Below are positions 16,381 through 25,301 of a DNA stretch of 64,000 bases, in pieces. A model generated the notes under the pieces. It made no database searches. It worked only from the letters and a program-made list of their open reading frames with translations, and had not been told where the DNA came from. The translations under genes were made by a program, and so were the position numbers. Origin of the DNA: an uncultured Clostridia bacterium. GTDB taxonomy: Bacteria > Bacillota > Clostridia > Peptostreptococcales > Anaerovoracaceae. The DNA is taken from positions 149,360 to 213,359 of the forward strand of contig CALIYX010000009.1 in NCBI GenBank assembly GCA_938049335.1, in the 5' to 3' direction. Numbering within the stretch: position 1 is the stretch's first letter; the number at the start of each line of letters is the position of its first letter.

Positions 16381-19023
16381 CTATTTCAACAGTACATCGT
16401 GCTGCTTATAGAATTCATCTATCATAAAATTGCTGTATTTTTCGTAGAAATCTTTGATTTTCTCGTCTCCGCTTTGCTCATATATCGCCTTTAGCATCAC
16501 TATGCACTTTGCAAACTTGTCATCGCTATCCAAGGCCACTAATTGCCCCTCCGATAAATGCATCAAATCGCCTGTCAAATATCCGTTTAAGTCGTATAGC
16601 GGCAATGTCCTCTTTAGCATTTCTACGCCTTTATCATAGCTCTCTTTCGCAATCTGCTTACTGCTATTTGATGCATCAAGTTGACTCCAGTCGTAAAGTC
16701 CTATGAGAACATAAAGCTGCGTATCAAGTCTATAATGTGGAGCTAGATTCGAATAATCCTCATAATAAGCGAATTTACCATCCTTGCCTAGGTAATCTGT
16801 AAATGCAGATTGTTTATCAATACTGCCATCAAAGCTTCTTAGGCATTTCTCATTTAGAAATCCAAGTGCCTTTTCCCCTGCCTCAAGATATCTCTCATCA
16901 CCAGTTAGTTTATACGCTCTTGCAAATACACTTAAGGCTCTTCCCTGTGCCTTTGCCGATACCCATCCGCTATTTATAGTGTCCTCTCTATATCTGCTAC
17001 CAAGCATCATAGGAATGGAGCCATCAGACTTTTGATGTTCCAAAAGCCAATTTGTGCAGCTTATAAATCTGTGCCTTGCTTCAGAGTTATTGTCTTCAAT
17101 TGCTTCTGTATACCATATCAAAGCATAGCTCGTAGCAAGGTCTACGTCGTACTCGAATTTATCTTCCCCTGCTATAATCTTTGGAACTCCGTTTTTGTCA
17201 AGCCTTACTCTTTGACCTACGTTCTTATCAGTCATTTCGTCTGGCTTCCAGTACGGACCCATAGCTTCATACTTGCTTTCGCTGAGTTTTTTATTATAGT
17301 AAAAGTCATCCATCTTTATGTGCATACCTCTGTTGAAGTATCTTGCATTGATGATATGCTCCTCCGGCATCAAAATCGAATACCTCTCGTCAAGCTTGTT
17401 TACGAAATAAGCCTCGTGACCAGATTCCTTTCCATCATCTGTGAAGTAATCAAAGCGATAGTAATGCCAGCCTTCATTTAGGCTTGCTAGCTCCATTTCG
17501 TATGTAAACTTTCCATCCTTGACGTCAAGCTTCTTTACTTCCTTGCCATCAAAAACAACCTTTACCTTGCTAACGCCCTTGCTAGGAATTCTTTCAAATC
17601 TATAGCTCGCCTCCGTTTCAAATAAAGGCTTAAGCGGAAGCTGGAACTTATGTCTTACAGGGCTTGAAGTAAGCGCAGCATATGCCGCTCCTATTAGACA
17701 AAGCAGTAATGCTATTATTGTTACTATGTACTTTTTCTTTATACTTTTCCTAGTAGCCCCTGTGATTAAAAGCTTTGATGCATAAGCGACAGATAGGGCT
17801 ATTACTATCCACCAGTATGCTATACCTATGTAATTGCTAGAAGCAAATCCAACTATTACAAAAATAATATCCATAGGAATGAGCACAGCTCTTATTCTAT
17901 CTTTTTTCTCACCGCAAGCAATCATTACTGCCAGCGATAAGATGCAAATGCTTACAAAGAATATGAATATACCTAGTCCGTAGTTTGCAATTATTTCAAG
18001 CCACAGCGAGTGTGGATTGCTCAGGACATAGTTATGATCAAATGGAGCAAGAAATTTATTTACCCCGTATGGCCCGTATCCAAGTCCCTTGGCATCTCTA
18101 ATTGCATGTGTAAACTCCATTATATAGGTGTTCATTCTTATATAGGCTGATCCAGTCTGAGTATTTACACCAGAAAACTGCTCGAAAACCTCGTTTCCTA
18201 GTCCTCTACCCCCTCTCTTTAGAGAAACGGTTATTATCAGCTTTTCTAGACCATAAGCGTATATAGCTCCAGCGATTAGCCATCTATATTTGACTGTCGA
18301 TACAATTGAATAAATCAAAAGGCCTAAGCATATACCAAATAGGCAGATTACTGCATCATCCTTTAGAAGAAGGAACTCCATCAAAGATAATTCAATCACA
18401 TTCAGCGCATTAACATATAGCTTCTTCCCAAGCTGAGGAAAGAAAAGTGGTGAAAATAGCGCAAGACAGGCACAGTAATCGTTTTCGTTAAAGAAGATAC
18501 CCGTCGCAACACTAGGAATGCCACTACTTGAATTAGCCACGGCTGAAACATTGTAGTAGCTTGATGTGGACAGGTGATTCCCCGTTACAATCTCAAAGAT
18601 TCCTAACAATGTCAAGGCTACTATCGATACTTTACAGAATAGGAAAATGCGATTTTCCATACCTTCCGTCTTCACGGCAAGGAGAACGCACAGTGCTATG
18701 GAAAACTGTAAAACCATCTGAAGCAGCTCTTTAAAAGCATCCTTGTCTGTAATCGTTCCTCTTAGCAGCATTAAGGCTATGCTATATATGAACCATACCG
18801 CCATGAGTATTACAAAAGATTTATCCAAGGATTCGAATTTCAGTTCCTTCTTTCTATATGCACGGTAGAAGAAAACGCACAAAAGTAGTGGTATCGCCAC
18901 TCTAAACAGCGTTACAACAATTCCGGCAACTCTAAAACCAAAGCCTATGCTCGCGCCAAAGAAGACAGAGAAGACTAGAGCTCCTATAAGTATGGAATCT
19001 GTTTTCTGCTTGGATAAATTCAT
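16381..19023 (-). CDS. O-antigen polymerase-like membrane protein fused to a C5-epimerase-like domain
   Basis: The product is 880 residues. Residues 1-450 hold about a dozen membrane segments, with a large loop ending in a Wzy/O-antigen-ligase-like N-P-H-S-L-W-L-E motif. A beta-rich linker follows (about 455-555). Residues 570-875 resemble the alpha/alpha domain of D-glucuronyl C5-epimerase: G686-W-V-S-A-K-A-Q-G694-R-A-L-S, then R-A-Y-K-L-T-G-D-E-R-Y-L, and a later Y-D-L-N-G-Y. The family converts polymer-bound D-glucuronate to L-iduronate. The fusion would place polymerisation and uronate epimerisation in one extracytoplasmic complex. A generic alpha/alpha-barrel glycosidase or lyase-like domain is the alternative. 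No frameshift is seen; the next gene starts 1 nt away. Confidence 0.7.
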   Translation of the reverse strand: MNLSKQKTDSILIGALVFSVFFGASIGFGFRVAGIVVTLFRVAIPLLLCVFFYRAYRKKELKFESLDKSFVILMAVWFIYSIALMLLRGTITDKDAFKELLQMVLQFSIALCVLLAVKTEGMENRIFLFCKVSIVALTLLGIFEIVTGNHLSTSSYYNVSAVANSSSGIPSVATGIFFNENDYCACLALFSPLFFPQLGKKLYVNALNVIELSLMEFLLLKDDAVICLFGICLGLLIYSIVSTVKYRWLIAGAIYAYGLEKLIITVSLKRGGRGLGNEVFEQFSGVNTQTGSAYIRMNTYIMEFTHAIRDAKGLGYGPYGVNKFLAPFDHNYVLSNPHSLWLEIIANYGLGIFIFFVSICILSLAVMIACGEKKDRIRAVLIPMDIIFVIVGFASSNYIGIAYWWIVIALSVAYASKLLITGATRKSIKKKYIVTIIALLLCLIGAAYAALTSSPVRHKFQLPLKPLFETEASYRFERIPSKGVSKVKVVFDGKEVKKLDVKDGKFTYEMELASLNEGWHYYRFDYFTDDGKESGHEAYFVNKLDERYSILMPEEHIINARYFNRGMHIKMDDFYYNKKLSESKYEAMGPYWKPDEMTDKNVGQRVRLDKNGVPKIIAGEDKFEYDVDLATSYALIWYTEAIEDNNSEARHRFISCTNWLLEHQKSDGSIPMMLGSRYREDTINSGWVSAKAQGRALSVFARAYKLTGDERYLEAGEKALGFLNEKCLRSFDGSIDKQSAFTDYLGKDGKFAYYEDYSNLAPHYRLDTQLYVLIGLYDWSQLDASNSSKQIAKESYDKGVEMLKRTLPLYDLNGYLTGDLMHLSEGQLVALDSDDKFAKCIVMLKAIYEQSGDEKIKDFYEKYSNFMIDEFYKQHDVLLK

Positions 19024-19024
19024 C

Positions 19025-20467
19025 TTAACCCCTTATTTTAGCCTTGATTCTGATAAGAATCGAAAAAATATCCTTTATCGCATTCCTGTAAATTATACAG
19101 ATAAAAGCGATCGACATAGCTGTGAGCAGGGCTCTAAAAACAAGTCCTATCTCATAGTGGTTCATAAATATTGAAAGAGCTATAATAGCTACATTGCTTA
19201 TTAAAAGCTTTGATATGCCGTAATCGCACGGATATACTTTCTGCGCAAATACGTAGAGCAGAATCGCCATAACAAAGTAACCTACATATGTTGTATATGC
19301 TGCAGCCTCTGGTCCATAGCTTGGAATAAAGACTATATTCAGCACTATGTTTAGCACTGCACCAATTACATTTGCCAGCAATATATATCCAGTTTTCTTT
19401 TCAAACGATAGGCCGTATCCAACTATAACTGAGACTCCGTACATAACCTGTCCAAAGAGAAGTCCTGGAAGAAGCAGGTAAGCTGCCCCATACGCGGTAT
19501 TTGACATTACTGCAATGATTTCCTTACCCCACATAGTCACAAAGATGCATATTATCATCAAAATCATATAGTAGAATCCCAGCACTCGCTTATACTGGTA
19601 TTTGGCATCCTCATCATCCTTCTTGTCAAAGGCAAATGTGGTGTATGCTGTAAATACTGCATTTGATATAATCGATAGAACAGAGCTAAATCTTGCTCCA
19701 ATTCCATAGATTCCTACCTCGGCTGCCGAGAAATAGTGCAGTATGAAGTATCTATCTGAAAGGTTCAAAAACCAAGCAGCAATCGCAGTCGGAATAATAG
19801 GAACCGAGTACTTTAGCATTTGGTTTAAAAGAGCTTTATCGTACTCCCTATAATTAAATAGCTTAGGCAAGAAAATTAGGTATGCCAGAAGCTGAAATAG
19901 CTGTACTATCGCAGAGCTTAGTATCAAAGCAAATGCCCCTAGGTGAAGTACAGATACAAACACTATGTTTGTGCCTATCATCAAAAGCGATGCGCTTACA
20001 TTTACCATAGCAAAGAGGAACATTCGATTCTCCATCCTTGCGTGTAAAGCGTATGGCGTATACCAAAGGTTAAAGCTTATGGTTATAAGCGAAACAGCAA
20101 CGAGAATTTGGTGCTTTTCGGTATGGAATAGCCAAAGAGAAATATCCTTGCTGAATATCGCTATTATAAACGGCGTTATTCCGGCAATTATGAGCGTTAT
20201 CAGTGAGGTGTTAAACACCTTGCTCTTATGCTCCTCTGTTCTCTCATCAAAGTAAAAAGCACTGAAAGCGGAGTCTAGACCTAACATAAGAAGTGGCATA
20301 AGTATAGCCGTCACATTGGTTATAGAATCCGAAATACCAAGCTCTGTCGGTGTCAAATACTTTGTATAAAGCGGTAACAGGAAAAAATTTATCGCTTTAA
20401 TCATCATATTTGCAAGCACGAGTATTGCGCTTCCTTTTATGAAATTACCAAGTTTACTATCACTCAT
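19025..20467 (-). CDS. Polysaccharide flippase, Wzx/MATE-like
   Basis: A 480-residue polytopic protein with 12-14 hydrophobic segments and the opening G-N-F-I-K-G-S-A-I-L-V-L-A-N of the polysaccharide transporter (RfbX/MOP) superfamily. It would move undecaprenyl-pyrophosphate-linked repeat units across the membrane to the polymerase encoded 1 nt downstream. A second flippase is encoded at 34.9 kb. The start is 2 nt from the end of the upstream glycosyltransferase gene. Confidence 0.87.
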   Translation of the reverse strand: MSDSKLGNFIKGSAILVLANMMIKAINFFLLPLYTKYLTPTELGISDSITNVTAILMPLLMLGLDSAFSAFYFDERTEEHKSKVFNTSLITLIIAGITPFIIAIFSKDISLWLFHTEKHQILVAVSLITISFNLWYTPYALHARMENRMFLFAMVNVSASLLMIGTNIVFVSVLHLGAFALILSSAIVQLFQLLAYLIFLPKLFNYREYDKALLNQMLKYSVPIIPTAIAAWFLNLSDRYFILHYFSAAEVGIYGIGARFSSVLSIISNAVFTAYTTFAFDKKDDEDAKYQYKRVLGFYYMILMIICIFVTMWGKEIIAVMSNTAYGAAYLLLPGLLFGQVMYGVSVIVGYGLSFEKKTGYILLANVIGAVLNIVLNIVFIPSYGPEAAAYTTYVGYFVMAILLYVFAQKVYPCDYGISKLLISNVAIIALSIFMNHYEIGLVFRALLTAMSIAFICIIYRNAIKDIFSILIRIKAKIRG

Positions 20468-20469
20468 AA

Positions 20470-21531
20470 CTAAAGCTCTTTTACTTCCTCAAAGGCAGCT
20501 CTTCCGCTGAGTTTCTTTGCCTTGCCTTCATATATTTGACCAATAACCTTGCCATTTTTCTTACAGTCGTGGTAGCTTTCTATATACTTTCTACCAGCAA
20601 CGCCAAGGTCATGCCTAAGCTTTCCGTCATTTATCAGTCTCTCTAATTCACTCTCTATGTTAAGAGGTGAAGCGCTAACTATAGGTAGCTCCTCTGGCAA
20701 GTTCTTCTGCATATTATCTGTTATATATGTAATTACAGGCTTGCCCATACCCATGGCTTCAATTGCGAATACGCCGTAGGTTCCTCCGAGAATCTGATCT
20801 ACTATTATATCGGCCTTCGTATATTCCTTGAAGGCATCTTCCTGATTCATATTTTCAACTAATATGTATTCTATCTCGTATTTTTTCTTCAGATTTTCCA
20901 CAGCCTTATGTACATGGCTTGTTCCCTTAACACCTCTATTTGATGGTGCATGAACAATGGTCACCGTCTTTTTATCCGGATCAGGATATTTAGGCTCAAA
21001 TTTATCTGGCTCTATCCTTAAAGGAACAACAAATGGCTGAAGCTCCGCCGGAAAATGTGGAAGAAGCTCATCGTCGTGAACAATGAAAGCCTTAGCATAT
21101 TTCCCTAGCTTAAGCATTCTTGTTCTAAGCTTCTCTTCATTCGTCAAGCCGACCTCCCTCCAGTAGTGGTTCATTCTATATGCTATAGATTCCTGCCTAA
21201 CGTCTGAGCCATGAAACTCAAAGAAAATATTCTTTTTTAGGAGCTTCAAAAATGGCAGGTCTAAATTCCAAGGCAAAAGACTATGCCCAAAGTGGAAATG
21301 GTAGGTGTCATACTTAAAGCTACACTTCAAGAAATTGAAGAATACCCTTACTGCATATATAGGATACATGTGTTTCTTACCTTGCACCATCATCATACAT
21401 TCATCGTATGGATAGTGAACTGGAGACTCGTCCCACAGTATCAGCTTTGCATCATATCCGTTGCTTCTCAACCCTTTTACAGAGTAGTAGGCCTGACCAG
21501 CAACCTCTCTCATTCCATGCATTATTTTCAT
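20470..21531 (-). CDS. Glycosyltransferase, GT-B fold
   Basis: A 353-residue protein with a GT-B layout: an N-terminal acceptor domain, V-H-A-P-S-N-R-G-V-K-G near residue 195 starting the donor domain, and G-V-F-A-I-E-A-M-G-M-G-K-P-V near residue 265 as the E-x7-E donor-site region. It is part of the repeat-unit assembly set. The ATG at 21531 has no close ribosome site. The nearest AGGAG (21567-21571) is 35 nt upstream, separated by an ACTAG-CCT-CTAGT inverted repeat (21547-21559), so the start is less certain than its neighbours. Confidence 0.78.
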   Translation of the reverse strand: MKIMHGMREVAGQAYYSVKGLRSNGYDAKLILWDESPVHYPYDECMMMVQGKKHMYPIYAVRVFFNFLKCSFKYDTYHFHFGHSLLPWNLDLPFLKLLKKNIFFEFHGSDVRQESIAYRMNHYWREVGLTNEEKLRTRMLKLGKYAKAFIVHDDELLPHFPAELQPFVVPLRIEPDKFEPKYPDPDKKTVTIVHAPSNRGVKGTSHVHKAVENLKKKYEIEYILVENMNQEDAFKEYTKADIIVDQILGGTYGVFAIEAMGMGKPVITYITDNMQKNLPEELPIVSASPLNIESELERLINDGKLRHDLGVAGRKYIESYHDCKKNGKVIGQIYEGKAKKLSGRAAFEEVKEL

Positions 21532-21591
21532 AATTAATTTTATAACACTAGCCTCTAGTATTAATTCTCCTTTTGTTTTTGAGCAAAATTA

Positions 21592-22665
21592 CTATTTGTT
21601 AAGCAAGTCCGAAATCACCTGCTCAACTCTCTTTTCCCAGGTGTTGTTCAATGCAGCTTTTTTTACATTTTCTAACAAAGCGTGGTAAAGTTCGTCATTA
21701 GTATAATACTCTAAAATAGCATTTTCTATGCTATCTGCACCTTCCTTGCAGATTAGTCCGCTCTCGTTTTGCTGTATAAATCTTGCCATAGCTGGACAGT
21801 CCGTAGAAATCATCGGTAGTCCGTGGCTCATACACTCTAGTACCTTAACAGATATAGCCATGTCCATATAGAAATGTCTCTTCTTTGGAAGGACTCCAAG
21901 GTCACACCTTGCATAAATAGGTTCTAGAGCTTCTCCCGATGCTTCTATAACCTCTATCCAGTCGCTTTTTAGAAGCTCACTATTTTTAAGATGTACAAGC
22001 TCTTCCTTCTTTGTTATCAGGTTGAACTTCACTCTAAATCCACTTTTATTTATGCGGTCAAGTGCTATAAGCAAGTCATCTATGCCATCAGCCTCTCTGA
22101 CTCCACCTGCATAAAAAATTTCTCTAGCGCCTAGCTTGACTTCGCCTCTAGGCTCATTGCATCCTGGTGGCAGTACGCCTACCCTTCTAAAGTTCACAGA
22201 TTCTAAAATCTTTATGCATTCCTGTGACGGGAAGTAGACTACATCGCAGTATTTTCTAAATGCCACAAGATCTCTCCTGTGCATCATTTTTAGAATCGTT
22301 TGCTTCCAAAGAGGCGTTCCCTTCCATGCCCATTTTGAGAACTTCCAGTAAAAATCTCTATAGAACAAGCCTATAGGAACTCCCATCTTATGAACCTTCT
22401 TCAAAAGTGAAAGATCTATTTGATTGAAGAATGGACCCGAAGGTGGCTCGACATAGCATATATCCGGCTTATTGTTATCAAGCCAGTCTAGTATTTCCTT
22501 TACCTTTGCCTGTCTTTCCTTTCTTCTGTTCTGTTGTCCTTCTAGGAGCTTGACTTCATGACCTAGGTTTACAAGCGCATTGTACATTCTGAATGGCCTT
22601 ACTGAAGATCCCGATGAAAGCTCTCCAAAGTCAGTAAATGTTATATATAAAACTTTTAATTTCAT
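21592..22665 (-). CDS. Glycosyltransferase, GT4-like
   Basis: A 357-residue GT-B protein. It opens K-L-K-V-L-Y-I-T-F-T-D-F-G, with an N-terminal S-S-G-S-S-V-R-P acceptor loop typical of GT4 enzymes, a donor domain with I-F-Y-A-G-G-V-R-E-A-D-G near residue 190, and V-K-V-L-E-C-M-S-H-G-L-P as the E-x7-E-like segment. A role in the polysaccharide repeat unit is inferred from context; the sugar is unknown. Confidence 0.8.
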   Translation of the reverse strand: MKLKVLYITFTDFGELSSGSSVRPFRMYNALVNLGHEVKLLEGQQNRRKERQAKVKEILDWLDNNKPDICYVEPPSGPFFNQIDLSLLKKVHKMGVPIGLFYRDFYWKFSKWAWKGTPLWKQTILKMMHRRDLVAFRKYCDVVYFPSQECIKILESVNFRRVGVLPPGCNEPRGEVKLGAREIFYAGGVREADGIDDLLIALDRINKSGFRVKFNLITKKEELVHLKNSELLKSDWIEVIEASGEALEPIYARCDLGVLPKKRHFYMDMAISVKVLECMSHGLPMISTDCPAMARFIQQNESGLICKEGADSIENAILEYYTNDELYHALLENVKKAALNNTWEKRVEQVISDLLNK

Positions 22666-22673
22666 AGAGTGTC

Positions 22674-23579
22674 TTATTTCCTCTTCATCTCTGCAATTAA
22701 TTCCTCGTGACTTCTAGCAAAGTTCCCGCTTACAGCTTCTCCCTCGCCCACTGATTTGGTAACAACAGCTCCCATATTTGCCCTGCTACCTGGGCCTAAA
22801 TCAATGCCATTTCTGATAACTGCACCTAGTCCAATCCAGACATTGTCACCGATGTTACAACGACCACCTATTGTAGCGCCAGATGCGACAAGACTAAGCT
22901 TTCCAATTTTGACACCATGGGCAATATACACAAGATTATCTATGCTGCTGTAATCATCAATAATTGTATTGTCCCATGGATAAATAGCTTTATCTAAGCA
23001 TACATTGTGCTGTATCTCGACATTCTTGCCTATCCTTACACCGCCGACATGCTCTACCAAAAAGCTCTCTGTTCCTTCTCCGTTTTTCTTAAACTCAAAA
23101 CCAGTTCCACCGATTACAGTGCCTGCTCTAATTACCGAGTTATCTCCTATAACCGTATTTTCTTTGATCGATACAAATTCCTCTATTGTCACATTGTTTC
23201 CTATCGTAACATTCATATCCGCAATATATGCCATCTTGCTGATATTACAGCCCTCGCCTATAGTAGTCGGATGGTTTTCCCTTCTATATCCATCTGTTTT
23301 AGTCAGGTAGTTGTGTAGCGAGAAAAACACAGCTCTAGGGTATTCTGTTGCAATTACTCCATAGTTTCTGTCTTTAGACTTTAGCTCTTCTGCAACTTCC
23401 CTTTTGGTTATTAGCATTGAAATGCCATCAGGAACATTTTCGACAAAAGATATTTTTTCGGCAAATGTACACACATCTGAGCCATCATTGTAGCTGACTA
23501 GCCCTAATGACTCCACCGGCCTTTCATCCATCACCTCAAAGGCAATTCCCATTTTTTCTAAAATCTCACTTAAAAACAT
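22674..23579 (-). CDS. LpxD-like left-handed beta-helix acyltransferase (copy 1)
   Basis: A 301-residue protein. An N-terminal uridine-binding-like domain (about 1-95) is followed by repeated hexapeptides (I-G-x-x-V-x-I type) forming a left-handed beta-helix, with the H-x-V-x-I-G-K segment that carries the catalytic His in LpxD. In Gram-negatives LpxD acylates UDP-GlcN in lipid A synthesis. Here no other lipid A gene is present and the organism looks Gram-positive, so N-acetylation of a UDP-amino sugar, as for WbpD, is more likely. It is the second of two adjacent copies; a third is at 28.7 kb. The perfect palindrome TTCTTTCGAAAGAA (23587-23600) precedes it. Confidence 0.75.
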   Translation of the reverse strand: MFLSEILEKMGIAFEVMDERPVESLGLVSYNDGSDVCTFAEKISFVENVPDGISMLITKREVAEELKSKDRNYGVIATEYPRAVFFSLHNYLTKTDGYRRENHPTTIGEGCNISKMAYIADMNVTIGNNVTIEEFVSIKENTVIGDNSVIRAGTVIGGTGFEFKKNGEGTESFLVEHVGGVRIGKNVEIQHNVCLDKAIYPWDNTIIDDYSSIDNLVYIAHGVKIGKLSLVASGATIGGRCNIGDNVWIGLGAVIRNGIDLGPGSRANMGAVVTKSVGEGEAVSGNFARSHEELIAEMKRK

Positions 23580-23610
23580 TTATACCTTCTTTCGAAAGAA
23601 CCACCTAGAT

Positions 23611-24516
23611 TTATTTATCACCCAAAATTGACTTTAGATGCTCTATGTAGAGCTTGTGATCAATTGCAAAGTTTCCCGAAACCTGAGAATTATCAGCAAC
23701 ATCCTTTGTAACTACTGCTCCCATAGAAATCTTACAATTCTTACCTACCTTAGTCATAGGCGCAATACATGACTGGACACCAACAAAAGTATTATCTCCA
23801 ATCTCTGCCCAACCTCCAAATGTTATGTTTGCTGCAGCAATAACATCTTCACCAATCCAAGTATCATGGCCTACCATTATGCAATTGTCTATGGATGAAT
23901 ATCGCCCTATCTTGGTTTCCCCGCCTATTACACCCTTTTGGATGCTTACATTTGTATGGATTGTCGATCCCTCATATAGGTGAACAGTTCCTGAACTATA
24001 TACAAGTTTTTTCTTTGGCCCCTCTCCATAGTAATAGAATGCAGGAGAGCCTATAACTGTGCCGCTCATTACTCTAACATTATCGTCTATGACAACGCCG
24101 TCATAAATTACAACCTGAGGATCTATGGTTACGTTATTTCCTATCCTTACATTCTTAGGTGAAATCACAGCTGATTCTGCAATATTGCAATTTTCGCCTA
24201 TGACAGTATCGAAGTTAAGTTCTCTTTGTTTTGATATAGCCTCATGTGCTTGGAAGAAAACAGTTTTAGGATCATCTGATGTGCATATACCTCCATCAAA
24301 TTCTTTACTTATATCCTCTGCTATGTCTTTAGGACATATTATGCAACTTACACCTGCATCCCTAACAGCCGGAAAATATTTCATAGACATAATGTATGAG
24401 ATGGTTTTGAGGCTTTCATCAAATCTGAGTCCTGAAAGCATGACAGTCTCGAACTCGCCATCATTAACCACTTCAATTTTTTCATCTATAACACTGTTTA
24501 ATTCTGATAATTTCAT
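23611..24516 (-). CDS. LpxD-like left-handed beta-helix acyltransferase (copy 2)
   Basis: A 301-residue paralogue of the next gene, with the same layout: an alpha/beta N-terminal domain, then hexapeptide repeats (I-G-N-N-V-T-I-D, I-G-E-D-V-I-A-A) and a catalytic-His-like V-G-H-D-T-W-I-G. The GGAGGTAAAC ribosome site favours the ATG at 24516 over an in-frame ATG at 24540. Two tandem copies of similar length suggest acylation of two different amino sugars, or two positions of one. The substrate is unknown. Confidence 0.74.
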   Translation of the reverse strand: MKLSELNSVIDEKIEVVNDGEFETVMLSGLRFDESLKTISYIMSMKYFPAVRDAGVSCIICPKDIAEDISKEFDGGICTSDDPKTVFFQAHEAISKQRELNFDTVIGENCNIAESAVISPKNVRIGNNVTIDPQVVIYDGVVIDDNVRVMSGTVIGSPAFYYYGEGPKKKLVYSSGTVHLYEGSTIHTNVSIQKGVIGGETKIGRYSSIDNCIMVGHDTWIGEDVIAAANITFGGWAEIGDNTFVGVQSCIAPMTKVGKNCKISMGAVVTKDVADNSQVSGNFAIDHKLYIEHLKSILGDK

Positions 24517-24543
24517 GTTTACCTCCGTGGGCTTAATCACACT

Positions 24544-25284
24544 CTAAATATAGTCTTTTTCGTTAAGGATCTCGCTAGTGTTACTTATATTTTCTTTGAT
24601 TGCCAAGTATCTATCGCGTACGCTAGAGTCAATTATCTTTTTTAGGGCATCTCCTATTGATATTTCTTTCTCGTAATACCAAAGCGGATGAACTAGCATT
24701 TGAATCTTATTAAACTTCTTTTCTGCGATTATACCATCGACATCTTCTCTCCAGCGCCTTCTGCTATCGGAGACATATTTGATATCTCCATCAAAAAAGA
24801 CCTTGTCATAGGCATTTATTATTCCATCGGTCTTTATGTTCATATCGAGTGTAATCTTGTCAGGTCTGTGCATTGACATAAATCTCACCGGTTCCCCTAT
24901 GATATCCGATAGGATCTTCGCCTCCTGCGTAATAGCTTTGCCGTAGTCAAAACTCCTCCTATCAGTTTCAGAACAGTAGACTGTATCATCAAAGTGTAAG
25001 CCGACATTATGGCCTAATCTAACAAGTTCTTTAATCAAATGCCTCTCTCTATTTCCTCCAATATTATAGAAGTTTGTAAACATCAGAATAAAATAGGTTG
25101 ACGAAACACCGAGTTCATTTTCAATTTTAGCCATTTCAACAGCCTTTTCTAGCGACATGTCTACATCATGCCTTAGGATTATTTCCTGATCATATCTATT
25201 ATAGTTAGAGTAACCACAGAAAGAATATCCCTGCTTCTTTGCTAGCTCTATTATGTTTTTATACCAAGAATGGGTAAATTCCAT
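24544..25284 (-). CDS. Polysaccharide deacetylase-like protein (WbmS-like)
   Basis: A 246-residue protein with the metal-site motif R-H-D-V-D-M-S near residue 34 and a downstream V-G-L-H-F-D-D, as in divergent carbohydrate esterase 4 (NodB-like) proteins, plus a late H-P-L-W-Y. Related WbmS-type proteins occur in O-antigen loci with diacetamido-uronic acids. It would remove an N-acetyl group from a sugar of the repeat unit, or may act in another hydrolytic step. It follows the GT4 gene by 17 nt. Confidence 0.65.
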   Translation of the reverse strand: MEFTHSWYKNIIELAKKQGYSFCGYSNYNRYDQEIILRHDVDMSLEKAVEMAKIENELGVSSTYFILMFTNFYNIGGNRERHLIKELVRLGHNVGLHFDDTVYCSETDRRSFDYGKAITQEAKILSDIIGEPVRFMSMHRPDKITLDMNIKTDGIINAYDKVFFDGDIKYVSDSRRRWREDVDGIIAEKKFNKIQMLVHPLWYYEKEISIGDALKKIIDSSVRDRYLAIKENISNTSEILNEKDYI

Positions 25285-25301
25285 TATCTTTCCTCGCCTA
25301 T

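Noticed and set aside
22674..24516. LpxD-like genes as evidence for lipid A and an outer membrane
   Set aside because: No lpxA, lpxC, lpxB or other outer-membrane genes are present. The context is a nucleotide-sugar pathway and the remaining gene content is Gram-positive.
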